A stretch of DNA of 64,000 nt from positions 186,001 to 250,000 of the forward strand of contig JAEUHN010000040.1 of assembly GCA_016795365.1 (NCBI GenBank), written 5' to 3'. Made by a program: the position numbers and the translations under genes. This document shows, piece after piece, positions 59,872 to 64,000 of this stretch (its first letter is position 1; the number at the start of each line of letters is the position of its first letter). The stretch comes from Verrucomicrobiaceae bacterium. GTDB lineage: Bacteria > Verrucomicrobiota > Verrucomicrobiia > Verrucomicrobiales > Verrucomicrobiaceae. The notes beneath the pieces were generated by a model, which made no database searches, had not been told where the DNA came from, and was given only the letters and a program-made list of their open reading frames with translations.

Positions 59872-61113
59872 TCACTGGGCCGTGGCCTGGAAAAGCTTTT
59901 CCTCACCACGCACGTGGGCCAGCACTTCGCCAGCGAGGTAAAGCGATCCAGTGATGAGTGTCCGTTCCTTGCCCTTCTTCGCAGCCGCGATCGCCAGGTC
60001 GGGACTCTCATGCACATGGGTCTCGACGGATGGTCCAAACATCGCTGCCAGGACCTCGCGGATGTGCGCGGGCGGAGCCGAGCGTGTGGACTGGAAGCCT
60101 GTGAAATGCCAGCGCGCAGCGATCGGCTGCATGGCACGCAGGATGGCGCGCACGTCTTTGGAACTCGCCGCCCCAAACACGATCGAGGCCTTCTCGCCGG
60201 GAAATTTTTGCTGCCAGGTGCGGACCAGAGTTTCAGCGGAGTCGATGTTGTGAGCGCCATCGAGGATCATCCGGTTGTCGGCATCCAAACGCTGGAACCG
60301 CGCCGGCCAATCGACTTGCTTCAGCCCTGCCCGTAGAACGGACTCAGGGAATCGCAGGCCCACGGCCTTGAGCGCCGCGACCGCGAGCGCCGCGTTCCAC
60401 AATTGATGCTGGCCCGCCAGACCCAGCTCGTAGCCACGCACAGGCGTGGTCACGACTTGCAGCGGTGCCCCGCGTTCACGCGCTGTCATGGAAATGATCT
60501 CCATCACATCGGGATGCTGCTTGATCGTCAGCACAGGAATGCCGGGTTTGATGATGCCAGCCTTTTCACGAGCGATCTCGCGCAGGGATTCACCGAGCAA
60601 TCCCTGATGGTCCATGCTGACCGAGGTAATGACCGTGACCTCGGGCTTCAGCGCATTGGTGGCATCAAGCCGTCCACCGAGGCCGGTCTCAAGCACCACC
60701 CACTCGTTCTTGCGATCACGAAACCAGTCGAGGGCGAGGGCAAAGGTCAGTTCGAAGAAGGTCGGATGCGGGTCCCACTCCGTTACTTTGGACCGGAGCG
60801 CCTCCAGCTTCTGCACGATTTCAGACGAGTTGATCATGCGCTCCGTGTCACGCACACGCTCGCGAAATTGAATGAGGTGAGGCGAAGTGAAAAGACCCGC
60901 ATTGATGCCCCCCGACTTCATGATGCTGTGGATGAAGGCACACACGCTGCCCTTGCCATTGGTGCCTGCGACGTGGATGAACTTCTGCGCTTCGTCCGGC
61001 AATTCCATCTCGCGCAGGAGCTTGCGGACGTTGTCGAGTCCCAGCTTGATGCCGAACAACTGGGTGCTGTAAAGCCAGTCGAGCAGCGTCTTCTCGTTGT
61101 TGGGCGCAGACAT
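59872..61113 (-). CDS. folC: Folylpolyglutamate/dihydrofolate synthase FolC
   Basis: A 413-residue Mur-ligase-fold enzyme. The P-loop is HVAGTNGKGSVCAFI, and other motifs are ETGLGGRLDATN, SMDHQGLLGESL and the C-terminal LDGAHNIDSAETLV. It adds glutamate to folates and, in many bacteria, to dihydropteroate. The start at 61113 (MSAPNNEKTLLDWLYS) begins with typical family sequence. It follows rsmE with a 4-base gap and is probably co-transcribed. Confidence 0.95.
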   Translation of the reverse strand: MSAPNNEKTLLDWLYSTQLFGIKLGLDNVRKLLREMELPDEAQKFIHVAGTNGKGSVCAFIHSIMKSGGINAGLFTSPHLIQFRERVRDTERMINSSEIVQKLEALRSKVTEWDPHPTFFELTFALALDWFRDRKNEWVVLETGLGGRLDATNALKPEVTVITSVSMDHQGLLGESLREIAREKAGIIKPGIPVLTIKQHPDVMEIISMTARERGAPLQVVTTPVRGYELGLAGQHQLWNAALAVAALKAVGLRFPESVLRAGLKQVDWPARFQRLDADNRMILDGAHNIDSAETLVRTWQQKFPGEKASIVFGAASSKDVRAILRAMQPIAARWHFTGFQSTRSAPPAHIREVLAAMFGPSVETHVHESPDLAIAAAKKGKERTLITGSLYLAGEVLAHVRGEEKLFQATAQ

Positions 61114-61117
61114 CGGT

Positions 61118-61864
61118 TCAGATCGGTTCGGATGCCCACTCGTAGCCAAGGATTGAAAGTGCGCAAACGGCCGCTGTCTCACTGCGAAGAATCAGAGAGC
61201 CGAGGGACCAGGGCTGAAATCCCCCCGCCGCCAGCACCGCATACTCTCCTTCGGTGAAATCCCCTTCCGGGCCAATGGCGAGAGCCGCCGAGCGCGCCGC
61301 ACCCTGCCGGATTGCCCGCAGACTGCGTGCCTCCGGCTGCAGCGAAGCGGTGAGTTTCACGTCCGCCTCGAGTGGTCCGCAGGCCGCTTCCACGCTGCAT
61401 GGCATCACCACCTCCGGCAGCCACGCCTGGCCACATTGCTTGCAGGCCTCCAGCGCCACACGCTGCCACTTGGCCAGTTTTTTCGCCGCCTCCGCCGTGT
61501 TCAGCCGCACGATGCTCCGCTGCGATATGACAGGAATGATGCGCTGCACTCCCAGCTCCACCGCCTTCTCGATGATCCACTCCATGGTGTCGCCCTTCAC
61601 CAAGGCCTGCAGCAACGTAATCTCACAACGAGGTTTCGGAATCTGTGAATCATCGAGCAAGTGAAGACGCACCACACCTCCAGAAGCCGCTTCGATCCTC
61701 GCCTCCGCCTTTCTGCCAGCTCCGTCAAAGAGCACAACCACATCGCCCGCCCGATGGCGAGTCACTTGAATGCAGTGCTTCGCCTCCTCACCACGCAGTT
61801 CCACGTCACTGCCATGCCACTCGGAGGCCGGGAGATGGAAATGGGCGTGGATCATTTCGTTCAT
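61118..61864 (-). CDS. rsmE: 16S rRNA m3U1498 methyltransferase RsmE
   Basis: A 248-residue SPOUT methyltransferase. The SAM-binding knot region has LAIGPEGDFTEGEY and GSLILRSETAAVCALSIL. The N-terminal PUA-like part contains LRGEEAKHCIQVTRHRAGD. It methylates U1498 of 16S rRNA. The ATG at 61864 and the nearby in-frame ATG at 61855 are both possible starts. It is the first gene of an rsmE-folC unit. Confidence 0.95.
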   Translation of the reverse strand: MNEMIHAHFHLPASEWHGSDVELRGEEAKHCIQVTRHRAGDVVVLFDGAGRKAEARIEAASGGVVRLHLLDDSQIPKPRCEITLLQALVKGDTMEWIIEKAVELGVQRIIPVISQRSIVRLNTAEAAKKLAKWQRVALEACKQCGQAWLPEVVMPCSVEAACGPLEADVKLTASLQPEARSLRAIRQGAARSAALAIGPEGDFTEGEYAVLAAGGFQPWSLGSLILRSETAAVCALSILGYEWASEPI

Positions 61865-61972
61865 CAGAGCGGACGGACCCAGAATGGTCAACACCAGTGC
61901 TTAATCCTTCTGAAGAAAGCGCTTGCGGAAAAAGGGACTGCGGCAATCATTGCGCCCCTCAAAATTCAGTAT

Positions 61973-62047
61973 TCCTGAGTAGCTCAGCGGTAGAGCGGGT
62001 GGCTGTTAACCACTAGGTCGTAGGTTCGAACCCTACCTCAGGAGCCA
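61973..62047 (+). tRNA. tRNA-Asn (anticodon GUU)
   Basis: A complete cloverleaf. The acceptor stem pairs tcctgag (61973-61979) with ctcagga (62037-62043), followed by discriminator g and an encoded CCA (62045-62047). The anticodon loop ctgttaa has gtt at 62005-62007. The T-arm contains ggttcgaacc. It is preceded by rsmE on the other strand. Confidence 0.97.
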
Positions 62048-62061
62048 AGCACTTTTTCGAA

Positions 62062-62085
62062 CCTCGCAGCAATGCGGGGTTTTTT
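62062..62085 (+). terminator. Intrinsic terminator after tRNA-Asn
   Basis: A 7-bp stem with one G-U pair (62062-62068 cctcgca with 62073-62079 tgcgggg), a GCAA tetraloop and a T6 run. It ends the tRNA transcript. Confidence 0.88.
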
Positions 62086-62123
62086 ATTTGTGAATAAGTG
62101 CTAAATTTCAGGGTTTCCAGAAT

Positions 62124-62141
62124 CGGGCCAAACTTGGCCCG
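62124..62141. promoter_or_regulatory. Perfect palindrome in the beta-barrel gene leader region
   Basis: CGGGCCAA-AC-TTGGCCCG is an 8-bp perfect inverted repeat with a two-base centre, about 97 bases before the ATG at 62238. It could be an operator for a dimeric repressor. A two-base centre is too small for an RNA loop unless the inner pairs open. Confidence 0.4.
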
Positions 62142-62237
62142 CATCATGCTGAAACATTCCCGCTCTGTCGCTGCAGGGTCTCAACAACCCTCTGGCGATA
62201 ACAACCTCAAACCGAACCAAACAAGAACAACGCAATC

Positions 62238-62999
62238 ATGAAGAAAGCACTCCTCTGCCTCCTCGTCTCGGTTGCCGGCTTTACCCAGGCCGGAACCAAG
62301 CCTGCCAAGAACCCGGTGGTCGCCCCCGCTCCTGTGGATGACTCCCTCGGATTCAGCCTCACCGCTGGTTATGACTCCTCCTACATCTTCCGTGGTGTGA
62401 ACTACGGTGACCATCTGCTCTCCGTGGGCCTTAGCGCTCCGATCAAATTGACAGACAAGGCCACCTTCACCTTCGCTCCCTGGTATGGCCACATCGCTGG
62501 TGAGTCCTACGACGAACTCGATCTCGTCGCCAGCCTCACCTACGACCTCGGTTTCGTCACCGCTGGCGTGGGCTACACTTGGTATTACTATCCGTTCTCG
62601 GACTTCAGCACCAGCGAACCTAACATCACGCTCTCCAAGAGCTTTGCTGGCTTTAACTGGTTCGCAGGTGCCTACCTCGACGTCAACGCTGACGGCGGCG
62701 ATCTCTTCGCCAACAAGGGCGGCGACGAAGGCTGGTATTTCGAAACGGGCGTGAACTATCCTATCAAAGTCACCGAATCCTTCAGCCTCGTGCCTGAAGT
62801 GAAGATCAGCTACGGCGACAAGTATTACGGCGTGTCCGGCTTCAACAACGTGATTGTGAAGCTGACCGCTCCTATCGCGCTGACAAAGACGGCAACACTT
62901 GCTCCCTACATCGCTGGCTCCTTCGCCATCGACAGTCTGGAAGACCTGGGCGTGGAAGACTACCTCGTCGGTGGTGTCGCTCTGACCGTCACTTTCTAG
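62238..62999 (+). CDS. Outer-membrane beta-barrel protein
   Basis: A 253-residue protein with a signal peptide (MKKALLCLLVSVAGFTQAG). The mature part is a chain of alternating amphipathic strands, such as GFSLTAGYDSSYIFRGVNY, LSVGLSAPIKL and FVTAGVGYTWYYYPF, ending in VTF with the C-terminal Phe typical of outer-membrane barrels. About eight to twelve strands are likely. It resembles bacterial TorF/TIGR02001-like proteins, of unclear function. A palindrome precedes it and a strong terminator follows. Confidence 0.83.
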   Translation: MKKALLCLLVSVAGFTQAGTKPAKNPVVAPAPVDDSLGFSLTAGYDSSYIFRGVNYGDHLLSVGLSAPIKLTDKATFTFAPWYGHIAGESYDELDLVASLTYDLGFVTAGVGYTWYYYPFSDFSTSEPNITLSKSFAGFNWFAGAYLDVNADGGDLFANKGGDEGWYFETGVNYPIKVTESFSLVPEVKISYGDKYYGVSGFNNVIVKLTAPIALTKTATLAPYIAGSFAIDSLEDLGVEDYLVGGVALTVTF

Positions 63000-63020
63000 T
63001 CGCGCTAGAAAAACAACCTT

Positions 63021-63050
63021 CGAACGGTCACTTTGGTTGGAGGCCGTTCG
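63021..63050 (+). other. Hairpin with TTTGGTTGG loop
   Basis: A 7-bp stem (63021-63027 cgaacgg with 63044-63050 ccgttcg) encloses a loop with TTTGGTTGG (63032-63040). The next hairpin, 63059-63092, has the same nonamer at 63071-63079 in its loop. It has no T-run of its own. Confidence 0.5.
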
Positions 63051-63058
63051 GATCACAA

Positions 63059-63099
63059 GGCTCGGTGGGATTTGGTTGGGTTCCACCGGGCCATTTTTT
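63059..63099 (+). terminator. Intrinsic terminator after the beta-barrel gene
   Basis: A 10-bp stem with one G-U pair (63059-63068 ggctcggtgg with 63083-63092 ccaccgggcc), a loop containing TTTGGTTGG, then A and T6 (63094-63099). Confidence 0.88.
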
Positions 63100-63140
63100 A
63101 CTTCAGGAGGCTCGTGAGGGGCCTCCTGACAAAATAAAAA

Positions 63141-63171
63141 AGCCAGTCTCGCATCGCGAGGCTGGCTTTTT
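63141..63171. terminator. Bidirectional terminator before the Cys-rich mini-protein gene
   Basis: A 12-bp stem with one G-U pair (63141-63152 agccagtctcgc with 63156-63167 gcgaggctggct). Reading right it is followed by T5, and reading left by T6. It mainly ends the leftward Cys-rich gene and backs up the beta-barrel terminator. A further 9-bp hairpin without T-run lies at 63103-63129. Confidence 0.85.
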
Positions 63172-63209
63172 GTTTGTTAACGGAAGACCGGGCGCTGCCC
63201 GGTGCCGGG

Positions 63210-63392
63210 CTAGCTATTGCACTTGGCGCAGACCTTGCCTTCCTTGGCGGCCTTCACGCAGCAGGGGTGGGAGCATTCTTTGCCGGCCTTCTTGGCCTTG
63301 TCGCAGCAGGAACCTTCTTTGATCTTGGCGTCAGCAGCGAAGACAGAGGCAGCCATGGCGAAGGCGGTAACGATGATAGCGGTCAGTTTCAT
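63210..63392 (-). CDS. Exported cysteine-rich mini-protein
   Basis: A 60-residue precursor. The signal peptide runs to about residue 20 (MKLTAIIVTAFAMAASVFAA), leaving a mature peptide of about 40 residues with seven Cys (SCC, EC, HPCC, VC, KC) and many Lys. The repeated pair (D/V)KAAK-type spacing around the Cys pairs hints at a duplicated half. It may bind metal ions, for example copper or zinc, or be cross-linked by disulfides. I do not know the family. A strong terminator follows, which supports a real gene. Confidence 0.72.
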   Translation of the reverse strand: MKLTAIIVTAFAMAASVFAADAKIKEGSCCDKAKKAGKECSHPCCVKAAKEGKVCAKCNS

Positions 63393-63536
63393 GGGTCAGT
63401 TAGTTTTGGGTTAACAGTGGCACAATCGAGATTGCCCGATGATGCAGCAGCCCCGGTATGGCTGAAGCGTTCGTGCGAATTCCCGACCACCGATAGACGA
63501 TCAGACTCGCTGGTCTCTGTCGAGACAATCCGCCGA

Positions 63537-64000
63537 TCAGTTCTTCAGCAGCTGATTGAGCAGCCCGCCGCCAATGCCTTTAAACATCTGCTCGATCGCT
63601 CCCGCCTGGCCACCCAGCTTGATCTTGGGCTTGGAGAGTCGGTCACTTGAAATGAAGTCGAAGACCATTCGCCCTTCCCCGTCGGCAAACACGGAGAACA
63701 CCGTTTTGGCAAGGCCGTCACCCAACTTCGAAGCGACACCCGTCTTGATTTTGCTTGCCAGTTCTTCATCCGGCACCAGCTGGATGATCATCTCGTGATC
63801 ATCGGCCGACCCGTTCAGCCAGCTGCCGGGGCGGACTCCCACCGCGTAGTCCTCAAACTCCACGCGCAGATCTTTAACAAACTCCACCTTGCCGTTCTGG
63901 AGGCGCATTTCCGCCGTCGCATCGTTCTGCAAGATGCCACCCACTTTCACATCGTCGATGTCGATGCCCAGATTGCCTTTGATGCTAGAGAAGGTTTTGT
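63537..64000 (-). CDS. C-terminal part of an AsmA-like protein (partial)
   Basis: The frame is open to the right edge, so the N-terminal part lies outside. The visible 154 residues (from KTFSSIKGNLGIDIDD to the end GGGLLNQLLKN) alternate short beta strands, with FEDYAVGVRPGSWLNGSADD and RMVFDFISSDRLSKPKI. This kind of repetitive beta structure and a C-terminal amphipathic end resemble AsmA/TamB-like proteins that help transfer lipids between membranes. The assignment is tentative because only the end is seen. A GTG at 63950 is internal. Confidence 0.6.
   Translation of the reverse strand, partial: KTFSSIKGNLGIDIDDVKVGGILQNDATAEMRLQNGKVEFVKDLRVEFEDYAVGVRPGSWLNGSADDHEMIIQLVPDEELASKIKTGVASKLGDGLAKTVFSVFADGEGRMVFDFISSDRLSKPKIKLGGQAGAIEQMFKGIGGGLLNQLLKN

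Overview
The window looks like a chromosomal piece of a member of the Verrucomicrobiota, probably family Verrucomicrobiaceae and close to Prosthecobacter or Verrucomicrobium. This is an inference from gene content and was not tested by any search. The signs are a roughly 60% GC sequence, a DUF1501 protein with a twin-arginine signal, a secreted sugar-phosphate-isomerase-like TIM-barrel protein, an esterase, a GDSL hydrolase, LolA-like proteins encoded beside FtsX-type ABC transporters, and few clear Shine-Dalgarno sites. The genes are tightly packed and no intergenic gap exceeds 300 bases. I see no rRNA, CRISPR array, insertion sequence or prophage. One tRNA (Asn, GUU) lies near the right end.

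Layout. 1-5.4 kb: a truncated calcium-binding-repeat exoprotein, a possible structured RNA, a TMTC-like membrane/TPR protein, a NarL-type two-component pair and a methyltransferase. 5.5-12 kb: a first ATPase/permease/LolA-like cassette, two overlapping carotenoid-type membrane proteins and an MsbA-like exporter. 12-20 kb: a secreted metzincin-type protease, an aldolase/MauE/beta-propeller group, ruvA, and a multi-PAS kinase with its regulator. 20-28 kb: an M3 peptidase, a second ATPase/permease/LolA-like cassette, a fused ornithine-lipid-type acyltransferase and a lone nuoA. 28-37 kb: a FabG-like reductase, hisB-hisH, a coiled-coil membrane-anchored protein, an exonuclease III, a pseudopilin, a lipoprotein, a DUF1501 protein and an ECF sigma factor. 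37-46 kb: a UbiA prenyltransferase, an M20 hydrolase, then a secretin gene followed by an intact histidine kinase and a receiver/degenerate-kinase protein, then homoserine dehydrogenase. 46-54.6 kb: an esterase, a TIM-barrel protein, an E2 acyltransferase without E1 or E3, and a run from a YqjD/YqjE/YqjK-like trio into two PilT-family ATPases. 54.7-64 kb: rfbD, a hexose-6-phosphate mutarotase-like protein, a GDSL hydrolase, a class II terpene cyclase-like enzyme, folC, rsmE, tRNA-Asn, a beta-barrel protein, a Cys-rich mini-protein and the end of an AsmA-like protein.

The common theme is the envelope. Two parallel cassettes appear built to move lipid or lipoprotein. Lipid chemistry is represented by the OlsF-like acyltransferase, the terpene cyclase, the carotenoid enzymes and the UbiA protein. 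The secretin, pseudopilin and two retraction ATPases belong to type II secretion or type IV pili. Three two-component modules are present, one of them apparently in the secretin operon.

The observations I rate highest are the paired LolA-like cassettes, the secretin/kinase/pseudokinase operon, the candidate structured RNA at 716-835, the terpene cyclase of unknown substrate, and the tandem hairpins with identical loop sequences after the beta-barrel gene.
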